Shown: positions 8,215 to 15,157 of the stretch, in pieces | How the letters are laid out: each line of letters begins with the position of its first letter | Numbering within the stretch: position 1 is the first letter of the stretch | From: JBGAMH01 sp044222045 | Lineage (GTDB): Bacteria > Eisenbacteria > RBG-16-71-46 | NCBI GenBank assembly: GCA_044222045.1 | Contig: JBGAOB010000017.1 | Coordinates: forward strand, 1-31,110 | Direction of reading: 5' to 3' | Length of the DNA stretch: 31,110 bases | Made by a program: the position numbers and the translations under genes | The notes under the pieces: generated by a model | The model's input: the letters and a program-made list of their open reading frames with translations, nothing else | What the model was told of the DNA's origin: nothing | The model's database searches: none

Positions 8215-8895
8215 ATGTCCGACACCGCTCCGCAGCTCCGCCGGGCCACGACCTCCGTGCAGGGGCGCTTCCTCGTGCGCCCCGCGCGCTCCGGTCGCGC
8301 CCGGTTCCACTGGATCGGCTTCCACGGCTACGCGCAGACCGCCGAAGCGATGTTCGAGCCGTTCGCGCGCGCCGCGCGTGGCGACGACTGGCTGGTCGCG
8401 TCGGTGCAGGGACTGCACGCGTTCTACGCGGGGCGTTCGAACGAGGTCGTGGCCAGCTGGATGACGCGCCAGGACCGCGAGCTCGCCATCGCGAGCAACG
8501 TGGCCTACGTGGACGACGTCGCGGCAAGGCTCGCGGACGAGTTCGGCGAGCCCGAGGCGCGCGTGTACGCGGGCTTCTCGCAGGGCGTGGGCATGGCGTG
8601 GCGCGCGGGCGTGCTCGGCCGCCACGCGTGCGCCGGCGTGATCGCCGCGGGCGGCGACGTGCCGCCCGAACTGCTCGCGGGCCCGCCACGCACGTGGCCG
8701 GCCGCGCGGATCGTGACCGGCACGCGCGACGCGTACTACCCGCCCGAGTCCATGGAGCGCGACGCCGCCCGACTGCGCGAGCAGGGCGCCGACGTGAGCA
8801 CGTGCGCGTTCGACGGCGGGCACGAGTGGTCCGACGCCGTGGTCGAAGCCGCGGCGGAATGGCTCGCCAGCATCGAGGCGCGAACGAACCGCTGA
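8215..8895 (+). CDS. Alpha/beta hydrolase, carboxylesterase/phospholipase-like
   Basis: A 226-aa cytosolic-looking protein with no signal peptide. It shows an alpha/beta-hydrolase layout: an early GFHGYAQ segment (oxyanion region), the nucleophile elbow GFSQG with Ser122, an acid candidate Asp172 in GTRDAYYPP and His203 in GGHEW. The order Ser-Asp-His and the GFSQG elbow resemble the phospholipase/carboxylesterase (YpfH/EstB-like) family, whose members cleave esters of small acyl chains; the natural substrate cannot be told. ATG 8215 begins just before the conserved fold; an upstream in-frame extension is Arg-rich and unsupported. It probably has its own promoter after the cco operon. Confidence is high for the fold and moderate for esterase activity. 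Confidence 0.85.
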   Translation: MSDTAPQLRRATTSVQGRFLVRPARSGRARFHWIGFHGYAQTAEAMFEPFARAARGDDWLVASVQGLHAFYAGRSNEVVASWMTRQDRELAIASNVAYVDDVAARLADEFGEPEARVYAGFSQGVGMAWRAGVLGRHACAGVIAAGGDVPPELLAGPPRTWPAARIVTGTRDAYYPPESMERDAARLREQGADVSTCAFDGGHEWSDAVVEAAAEWLASIEARTNR

Positions 8896-9336
8896 TCGAA
8901 GCGCCCGCCGCGCGTGCGGCGCGGCCTCCGTTCTGCGGCGGGATGACGCCGCGTTCGCTCGTGCGCGACGCCGTGCGGGCCCAGCGAACACGCGCACCGA
9001 GGAATTCCGTTGCGATCACGCGGCACGCGGCGCAAAGTTCACGGGCCACATCGGAGCGTGTGATCGCGCGAGTGCTTTCACCTCGCTGTCATCGATCCCG
9101 CGCAATGGGCCGCGACCCCCACGATCCCACGCTCCGCGACGCTCGAACACGAGCACGGCATCCCGACGCGCGCCCCCGCGCGCGCCCGTTTCATTGGGCG
9201 CAGGGCCCCCGACCTCACCCACACGCGCATCGTTTCGCCTGCGCTCCTCGCGCACTCGTCCCCCGCGAGCCCGAGCCGCGCGGACCTCACGTGCCCGCTG
9301 GCCCCCGCGGCGGCATTCCTCACATGGAGGCCGAGC
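8896..9336 (+). other. Intergenic region of 441 bases
   Basis: No supported gene on either strand; open frames here are Arg/Ala-rich shadows. It holds a 7-bp hairpin just after the hydrolase stop (8907-8925) and GGAGG at 9326-9330, the ribosome binding site of the next gene. I see no convincing promoter hexamers, repeat or RNA gene. Confidence 0.5.
8907..8925 (+). terminator. Hairpin after the hydrolase gene
   Basis: Perfect 7-bp stem GCCGCGC/GCGCGGC with loop GTGCG, 12 bases after the stop. The T run is lacking (CTCCGTTCTG follows), so it is only a possible terminator. Confidence 0.3.
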
Positions 9337-12300
9337 ATGAGACTCACTCGTGTCGCACTCGTCCTGTCCCTGCTGCTGGCCGCGAGCGCCGCGTTCGCGG
9401 CATCCGACCTGCGGCCCAACGAACGCAAGGGCTGGGCCGGCAGCGGCCCCGCCGGCAAGCCCAGCGCACCGCTGCACGCGGCGAGTGCGTCCGTGGTCGT
9501 GGTGGACGACGGCTGGTCGGCACTCACGAACGGCACGCCCGTCACCGTGGGCGCGAACGGCTACATCATCGGAGCCGACGCCTTCGCGACCATCCAGGCG
9601 GGCATCGACGCCGTGACGCCGGGCGGCACCGTGAACGTGCTGCCGGGCGCCTACAGCGAAACCGCCGCCGGACGCTTCCTGTACGACGCGAGCGGCCCGT
9701 ACCAGTTCGGCCTGTTCCTGGACCAGGGCAAGGCGGGCGTCACGGTGCGCGGCGTGACCGCCACCGGAACGCCGATCACCACGTGGGGCGCCGTGCAGGC
9801 CACGGTGACCACGAACGCGACGAACAACTTCGGCCCGAGCGGCGTGTTCGTGGAGGCCGACGGCGCGACGCTCTCGGGCCTCGCGATCGGCGTGAACAGC
9901 GGCGGGCAGAACAAGACGATCGAAGTCATCGGCGACGACTTCCACCTGGTCGCGTGCGACGTCGCCGACGTCTACGGCTCGGTGTACGTCAGCGACTTCC
10001 GCTACGACGCCGGCCTGAACGTCTCGCACGTGAAGGCCTACCGGATCGAGGGCTGCCGATTCCAGGACGGCGTCAGCCTCGACTTCGCGAGCGGCGCCGG
10101 CTACAGCGGCCCCGTGAGCGGCCGCGTGATCACGGGCAACGAGTTCCACGCCGACGTCGACTCCTACTGGCCGAGCATCAGCTTCAACGGCTCGGACACC
10201 GGCGTGCCCTGGTTCGTCTGGTCCGTGGGCGGCGCGCAGATCACGGGCAACTCGTTCGCCGACCTGTACCCCGAAGGTCAGCTCGTCCGCGCGCGCGGCA
10301 CGTACGACAACTCCCAGTTCGACTGGGCGTCGTACTGGAACACGAACACGTTCGACCGCGCCGTGGTCGTGGGCCCCGGCGCGCCCGCGAGCGTGCGCAC
10401 GTACTCGTACCTGAGCGGTCCGTACACGATGAACAACGTGCGCCGCATCGGCTCGGCGATCCAGCCCGAGGTGCTGCACGCCGCCACCGGCGACGTGGTG
10501 CTGGTGAAACCCGGCACGTACGTGGAGCAGGTGGTCGTGAACGGCACCAGCCTGACGCTGCAGGGCGCGGGCCGCACGCAGACGACGGTGCGCGCACCGG
10601 CCACGCTCACGCAGTTCTACACGACCAGCGCGGCCAACTTCCCGGTCGTGATGGTCACGGGCGGCGCGCCGGTCACCGTGCGCGACCTCACCGTGGACGG
10701 TGCCGGCGTGGGCAACTCGAACTACCGCCTGCAGGGCATCGGCTACTGGAACACGGGCGGCCGCGTGCTCGACTGCGACGTCGTGCGCGTGCGCGACACG
10801 CCGTTCACCGGCAACCAGGCGGGCGTGGGCATCTTCGGCGGCAACAACGCCGGCAGCTACACGCTCGAGGTGGGCGGCACGAACGTGTCCGACTTCCAGA
10901 AGGGCGGCATCGTGATCAACGGCGCCGGCTACACGGGCAACGTGCACGACTGCACGGTGACCGGCCAGGGCCACACGGCGCTCAACGCCCAGAACGGCAT
11001 CCAGGTGTCGTTCGGCGCCACCGCCACGATCGCGAACTGCGCCGTGTCGGGCATCTACTACACGGGTGCGTCGTACACCGCGAGCGGCCAGCTCCTGTAC
11101 GCCGCGGGCACGGTCACCATCACCGGCGGCAGCGTGACCGGCTGCCAGTCGGGCACCTACTTCATCGACACGAACGGCTCGATCACGGGCGGCAGCAACA
11201 GCACGCCCGTCGCGGGCGGCATCGGTGCGTTCGCGGTGCTGGCGTACAACAGCCAGGCCACGCTGCTCGGCCACTCCGCTTCGGGCCGCGCGCTGCCGAA
11301 GGCGCAGCCGATGGAGGAGGCGTCGTCCGGCGACGTGCACGCCGCGTCGCTCGTCACCGTGACCGTGAACGGCGGCTGCCTCGTCGGTCCCGGCACCGCC
11401 GGCACCGAGGGCATCGACGTGTCCTCCGGCGGTGGCGGCGTGTCGCTGACCGCGACGAACCTCGAGATCAGCGGCTGGGACTGGGGCATCTGGGCCGGTG
11501 GCGCGGGCGTGAACGTGAACGCCCACGACAACGCCATCACGGGCAACCTGACCGCCGGCTACGAAGGCCTCGCCGGCGGCACGCACCTGGCCGCGAACAA
11601 CTGGTGGGGCAGCAACATGGGCCCCGGCGCCGGCGGCGCGAACGCCGTGATCGGCCCGGTCACCTACTCGCCCTACCTGCTGTCGGGCGTCGACGTGCAG
11701 CCGGGCTGCGGCTTCACGGCCGGCCCCCCGAACGCGATCACGCCGCAGGCTCCCGTGAGCTGCATCACGCCCGCGAACGCGTGCGTCGCGATCCCGGTCA
11801 CGATCACGCGCTCGGGCGCCGACCCGGTGCGCGGCTTCAGCGTGGACGTGACGCTGTCGCCCAACCTCACGCTGTGCGGCACGTCGTTCGACGTCGGCAC
11901 GTACCTGCTCGGCCTGCCGAACTTCGCGACGTACTCGAGCGGCCCGAACACGTGGACCGTCGACGGCGCCTCGCTCGGCCTGCCGTGCGGCGCCACCGCG
12001 CCGACGGGGCTGCTGTTCACGCTGTACGTGACCAGCGTCGCGCCGTCGGGCACGGGCACCGTCACGCTGTCGAACCCGCAACTGCGTGACTGCGGCAACG
12101 CGCCGCTGGCCGCCGGTGTCGGCGGTTCGGCCACGATCACCATCGACAACACGGCGCCGGCCGCGGTCACCGCGCTGGCGGCGGCGCAGGTGACCACGGG
12201 CAACGACGCGAACGGCACCACGAAGATCGGCCTCACGTTCACGCCGGGTCCGGACGCGGCGGTGGTGAAGGTGTACCGCGCGCCGTTCGGCCACTACCCC

Positions 12301-13437
12301 GAGTACGACGACGCGGGCGGTGCCGCGCCGGCCGCGCCGGGGGCGTATCCGCCGGCCGCGCCGTGGACGCTCACGGCGGTCACGGCGACCGGCCAGACCG
12401 ACGAACCGGCGACGCGCGACTGGTGGTACTACGTCGCGTACGCGCAGGACGCGTGCGGCAACTGGTCGGCGGCGAGCAACGTCACCGGCGGCACGCTGAA
12501 CTACCACCTGGGCGACGTGTCCGACGGCATGACCGCCGGGCAGGGCGACAACCTCGTCGCCATGGGTGACATCTCGATGCTCGGCTTCCACTACGGCATC
12601 ACGCTCGTGCCGTTCGACACGTGGAACTTCCTCGACGTCGGTCCGACCACGAACAACTACGTGAACGGCCGGCCGCTCACCGACAACAAGGTGAACTTCG
12701 AGGACCTGATGATGTTCGCGCTCAACTACGGCCAGGTGAGCATGCCGTCCGGTCCGCAGCACCGGGTCGACGGCGACGCGAACGCGCTGGCCGTGCGTGC
12801 GCCGTCGGCCGTGCAGGCCGGCTCCACGTTCGACGTGGCGCTGGTGATCCACGGCGTCGGCGACCTGCAGGGCCTGTCCGCCCGGCTGGCGTGGGACGCG
12901 GCGGTCGCCACGCCCGTGTCGGTGCGAGCGGGCGAACTGCTGGCGGCGGCGAACGGCGTGGCGTACGCGCCCGAACCCGGTGGCGTGGACGCCGCCGTGC
13001 TCGGAACCGGCGCCACGATGAGCGGCGACGGCGTGCTGGCCACGGTCACGTTCCGCGCGAACGCGGCCGGCGACCCGCGCGTGAAGCTGGCGGGCGCGGA
13101 AGGCCGTGACGGTGCGAACCGCCCGGTGGCGCTCGGGGCCGTTTCGGCGCCGACGCCGGTGACCACGCAGCTGGCGGCCGCGCAGCCGAACCCGTTCCGC
13201 GGCACGACCACGATCGCGTGGTCGCTGGCGCGGCCGGGAGCGGCCGAGCTGGCGGTGTACTCGGTGGACGGCCGGCTGGTGCGCACGCTCGCGAGCGGCG
13301 CGCACGAGGCGGGCAGCTACCGCGTGCACTGGAACGGCGCCGACGACCAGGGCCGGGCCCTGCGCGCCGGCGTGTACTACGTGCGCATGCGCACGGCCGA
13401 AGGCGTGCAGCGCCGCTCGGTCGTTCTCGTTCCGTAA
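9337..13437 (+). CDS. Large secreted beta-helix protein with cohesin-like, dockerin-like and FlgD-Ig-like C-terminal modules
   Basis: A 1366-aa exported protein. ATG 9337 is preceded by GGAGG (9326-9330) and starts a clear signal peptide (residues 1-22, ending AAFAA). Residues about 60-780 are Gly/Asn/Thr-rich right-handed parallel beta-helix (pectin-lyase-like) repeats in two blocks, each opened by a similar phrase (AIDAVTPGGTVNVLPGAY-type near 85; TGDVVLVKPGTYVEQ near 385). Then come a cohesin-like beta domain (about 800-920), an FN3-like segment (about 940-1040), a dockerin-like pair of EF-hand-type repeats (about 1059-1131: GDVSDG..., MGDISMLGFHYG, NFEDLMMFALNYG), a second cohesin-like domain (about 1148-1275) and a FlgD-Ig/T9SS-like C-terminal domain (1282-1366, QPNPFRG...AGVYYVRM). 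No catalytic residues can be assigned; such proteins may be adhesins, polysaccharide lyases or surface-layer components. A terminator-like hairpin follows. Confidence 0.88.
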   Translation: MRLTRVALVLSLLLAASAAFAASDLRPNERKGWAGSGPAGKPSAPLHAASASVVVVDDGWSALTNGTPVTVGANGYIIGADAFATIQAGIDAVTPGGTVNVLPGAYSETAAGRFLYDASGPYQFGLFLDQGKAGVTVRGVTATGTPITTWGAVQATVTTNATNNFGPSGVFVEADGATLSGLAIGVNSGGQNKTIEVIGDDFHLVACDVADVYGSVYVSDFRYDAGLNVSHVKAYRIEGCRFQDGVSLDFASGAGYSGPVSGRVITGNEFHADVDSYWPSISFNGSDTGVPWFVWSVGGAQITGNSFADLYPEGQLVRARGTYDNSQFDWASYWNTNTFDRAVVVGPGAPASVRTYSYLSGPYTMNNVRRIGSAIQPEVLHAATGDVVLVKPGTYVEQVVVNGTSLTLQGAGRTQTTVRAPATLTQFYTTSAANFPVVMVTGGAPVTVRDLTVDGAGVGNSNYRLQGIGYWNTGGRVLDCDVVRVRDTPFTGNQAGVGIFGGNNAGSYTLEVGGTNVSDFQKGGIVINGAGYTGNVHDCTVTGQGHTALNAQNGIQVSFGATATIANCAVSGIYYTGASYTASGQLLYAAGTVTITGGSVTGCQSGTYFIDTNGSITGGSNSTPVAGGIGAFAVLAYNSQATLLGHSASGRALPKAQPMEEASSGDVHAASLVTVTVNGGCLVGPGTAGTEGIDVSSGGGGVSLTATNLEISGWDWGIWAGGAGVNVNAHDNAITGNLTAGYEGLAGGTHLAANNWWGSNMGPGAGGANAVIGPVTYSPYLLSGVDVQPGCGFTAGPPNAITPQAPVSCITPANACVAIPVTITRSGADPVRGFSVDVTLSPNLTLCGTSFDVGTYLLGLPNFATYSSGPNTWTVDGASLGLPCGATAPTGLLFTLYVTSVAPSGTGTVTLSNPQLRDCGNAPLAAGVGGSATITIDNTAPAAVTALAAAQVTTGNDANGTTKIGLTFTPGPDAAVVKVYRAPFGHYPEYDDAGGAAPAAPGAYPPAAPWTLTAVTATGQTDEPATRDWWYYVAYAQDACGNWSAASNVTGGTLNYHLGDVSDGMTAGQGDNLVAMGDISMLGFHYGITLVPFDTWNFLDVGPTTNNYVNGRPLTDNKVNFEDLMMFALNYGQVSMPSGPQHRVDGDANALAVRAPSAVQAGSTFDVALVIHGVGDLQGLSARLAWDAAVATPVSVRAGELLAAANGVAYAPEPGGVDAAVLGTGATMSGDGVLATVTFRANAAGDPRVKLAGAEGRDGANRPVALGAVSAPTPVTTQLAAAQPNPFRGTTTIAWSLARPGAAELAVYSVDGRLVRTLASGAHEAGSYRVHWNGADDQGRALRAGVYYVRMRTAEGVQRRSVVLVP

Positions 13438-13503
13438 CGGATCGGAACCACTCCGGAGACTGGCGGGGGCCGGTCACCGTGGGTGTGTCGCCGATCCGAC
13501 GCG

Positions 13504-13531
13504 ACGGCGGGCCGGAACATCGGCCCGCCGT
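13504..13531 (+). terminator. Terminator-like hairpin after the beta-helix gene
   Basis: An 11-bp perfect stem (ACGGCGGGCCG / CGGCCCGCCGT) with loop GAACAT, 66 bases after the stop. Only TT follows, so strength is uncertain, but nothing else in the 191-base gap explains the stem. Confidence 0.5.
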
Positions 13532-13628
13532 TCGTGCGTCCGGGCCGACGGCCCCGGCTCCGCGGCGTGGCCGCCCGAGCGCGGGCGCTGCTAAGGTGCG
13601 CGGGCTCACCCGGCAAGGAGGCTTCCTC

Positions 13629-14603
13629 ATGACGACATCGAAGCGGGCGCCCGTCGCGGTGTTCGCGCTGGCGCTGCTGGTGGCCGGCTGCGGCGCCACG
13701 CGCACGTCCGCGCCCGTCGGCGACACCAGCGGCGAGCACCTGGTGGTGTTCAACAGCGATCGCGGCAATCCCGGGCACTTCGCGCTGTACCTGTGGGACC
13801 TGGACCAGGCGGGCTTCCACGCGTTGCGCGGCATCGGCACCACCACGCCGGAAGGCGAGCCCTGCCTGTCGGGGGACGGGCGCTTCGTGGCGTACACGGC
13901 GCCGGGCGCCGCGGCGGGCGACACCGAGGTGGTGATCTACGACCGCCTGGACGAGCGCGTGCTGGACGTCGCGGAACTGAAGTCGGGGCACGTCGAGCGC
14001 CGGCCGCGATTCACCGGCGACGGCCTGCGGCTGGCGTTCGAGCGCGACACGCTGGGCGCCGCGCGCGTGCGCCTCTACGAGTCGACGAGCCACCGGTACG
14101 TGCTGCTGCCCGGGCTCGACGCCGCCGGGACGAACGACGACGGCCAGCCGTCCCCCGACGTGAACGGCGACGTGATCGCGTTCACCTCGGACCGCTCGGG
14201 CAAGCCGCACGTGTACGTGTGGGACCGCGCGCTGCCGGGCCTGCGTTCGCTGGCCGCGCTGATCGGCGACGGCGACGACGTCGAGCCCTCGCTGTCCCCG
14301 GACGGGCGCTGGCTGGCGTTCTCCACGTCGCGCACCGGCGGCGCCGGCGGCTGGGACGTGGCGCTCTACGACCTCACGTCGGGCGCGTACGTGCCGCTGC
14401 CGAACCTGAACTCGGCCGACGACGAGCGGCACCCGTCGGTGAGCCGCGACGGCAGCGTGATCGCGTTCGCGTCGAACCGCCCCACCACCGGCGGCGGCGC
14501 GAGCGAGCTGTACTTCTACTTCCGCAGCGACAGCACCGTGCGCGTGTCGAGCGGCCTGCCGAGCGCCGGCGACGACCGCCAGCCGTTCCTGCGCTGGCGC
14601 TGA
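13629..14603 (+). CDS. Secreted lipoprotein with TolB/PD40-type beta-propeller repeats
   Basis: A 324-aa protein. AAGGAGG (13615-13621) lies seven bases before ATG 13629. The N-terminus is a lipoprotein signal (MTTSKRAPVAVFALALLVAGC), with the lipobox LVAGC putting the lipidated Cys at about residue 21. The rest is a series of about five propeller blades of PD40/TolB type, with repeated phrases such as LSGDGRFVAYTA, DVNGDVIAFTSDRSG, LSPDGRWLAFSTSRTG and VSRDGSVIAFASNRP. The fold mediates protein or ligand contacts and is common in envelope proteins; no enzyme site is visible. This is a stand-alone protein rather than TolB itself: it has no TolB N-terminal domain and no tol/pal genes nearby. 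A TAAGGT box at 13592-13597 could be its -10 element. Confidence 0.87.
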   Translation: MTTSKRAPVAVFALALLVAGCGATRTSAPVGDTSGEHLVVFNSDRGNPGHFALYLWDLDQAGFHALRGIGTTTPEGEPCLSGDGRFVAYTAPGAAAGDTEVVIYDRLDERVLDVAELKSGHVERRPRFTGDGLRLAFERDTLGAARVRLYESTSHRYVLLPGLDAAGTNDDGQPSPDVNGDVIAFTSDRSGKPHVYVWDRALPGLRSLAALIGDGDDVEPSLSPDGRWLAFSTSRTGGAGGWDVALYDLTSGAYVPLPNLNSADDERHPSVSRDGSVIAFASNRPTTGGGASELYFYFRSDSTVRVSSGLPSAGDDRQPFLRWR

Positions 14604-14923
14604 CCCCGGTCCGCGCGGGGCTCGCGGTGGAGTGCGGCGTTCGTTCGCTGGCACCCACCGTCGTGAAGTGGCGGCGAACGCGAGTGGCTCCCGGCCGCTC
14701 GCGCGAACCGGCCCGCGCTCGGATGACGCACGAGGCGCGCGGTCTGTCGCACGCGTTCCCGCGCGAGAGTCCGCGCGCACATTTTTTCGTTGCGTCGGAT
14801 CGAACGCGCGCGATCTCGCGCGCTTTCGGAATTCCGTTAACACGATCGTGCGCGACCTCGTCAATCGCGCGCGCGCGCTGTCCACATGAAAATTCGCATG
14901 AAAAACCGGCGCGAAAATTCGCC
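14604..14923 (+). other. Intergenic region upstream of the nrdJ promoter
   Basis: No supported gene. It is less GC-rich than its surroundings in patches. It contains a hairpin with a T6 run (14760-14787), a second GC stem with loop ATCT (14806-14823), and two neighbouring 10-bp palindromes, CGGAATTCCG (14827-14836) and CACGATCGTG (14841-14850), four bases apart. The palindromes lie about 100 bases upstream of the putative nrdJ promoter and could be an operator; they do not match the AT-rich NrdR box I know. Confidence 0.45.
14760..14787 (+). terminator. Intrinsic terminator candidate downstream of the lipoprotein gene
   Basis: A 6-bp stem (CGCGCG/CGCGCG, loop AGAGTC) followed after four bases (CACA) by six T residues. 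It is 157 bases from the stop. The T run is rare in this GC-rich window, which supports the call. Confidence 0.4.
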
Positions 14924-14954
14924 TTGCGACGCCTGCTCGGGCGAGTGGTATAAC
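14924..14954 (+). promoter_or_regulatory. Extended -10 promoter for nrdJ
   Basis: TGG directly before TATAAC (14949-14954) forms an extended -10 element with 5 of 6 consensus bases, striking in such GC-rich DNA. TTGCGA (14924-14929) is a possible -35 with a long 19-base spacer. Transcription would begin near 14961 and give a leader of about 195 bases before nrdJ. Confidence 0.45.
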
Positions 14955-15048
14955 GCTCCGCACCGCAGGGGAGGGCTCGACTCCTCCATCGCCCGCGGAT
15001 CTCACGCAAACAGACGAAGGTCGTTCATCCTGCTGTAGTCGCGGCTCA

Positions 15049-15155
15049 GCCGGTGGGGCTTCGCCATCCTCTGGCGCAACCCCTGATGGCCCCACCGGCC
15101 GGACGCAGTGCAACAAGGACGACGCCGGACACCTCGACAAGGACCAGGGAGGTCC
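15049..15155 (+). promoter_or_regulatory. Structured nrdJ leader RNA with Shine-Dalgarno-sequestering hairpin
   Basis: A perfect 11-bp stem (15049-15059 with 15089-15099; GCCGGTGGGGC/GCCCCACCGGC) encloses a smaller 5-bp hairpin (15062-15066 with 15072-15076). Further on, GGACC (15141-15145) pairs with GGTCC (15151-15155), placing the ribosome binding site AGGGAGG (15146-15152) in its loop and 3' arm, three bases before the ATG. A second segment, 15127-15135, can pair with 15149-15155 in competition. This looks like a translational switch. I could not match the conserved core of the standard cobalamin riboswitch. A candidate RNA class named after nrdJ has, as I recall, been described upstream of class II reductases; membership is untested. 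Confidence 0.4.
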
Positions 15156-15157
15156 CC

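Noticed and set aside
5388..8249. Very long minus-strand open frame (953 codons) opposite ccoI
   Set aside because: Composition is Arg/Ala/His-rich with no domain; it is a shadow of a GC-rich gene with all CcoI motifs on the + strand.
9016..13329. 1437-codon minus-strand open frame opposite the beta-helix gene
   Set aside because: Low-complexity Arg/Val/His content and no start signal; the + strand has a signal peptide, ribosome site and recognisable domains.
14938..14995. tRNA-like fold: a 7-bp CGGGCGA/TCGCCCG pair, a D-arm-like AGTGGTATAA and a T-arm-like GGAGG...TCGA...CCTCC
   Set aside because: Only 58 bases, no proper anticodon arm, an 8-base T loop and no CCA. The same bases form a good extended -10 promoter, which would put the 5' strand outside the transcript.
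14961..15157. Canonical cobalamin riboswitch upstream of nrdJ
   Set aside because: Expected from the gene's cofactor, but I could not find the conserved core or B12 box. It is kept only as an unclassified structured leader.
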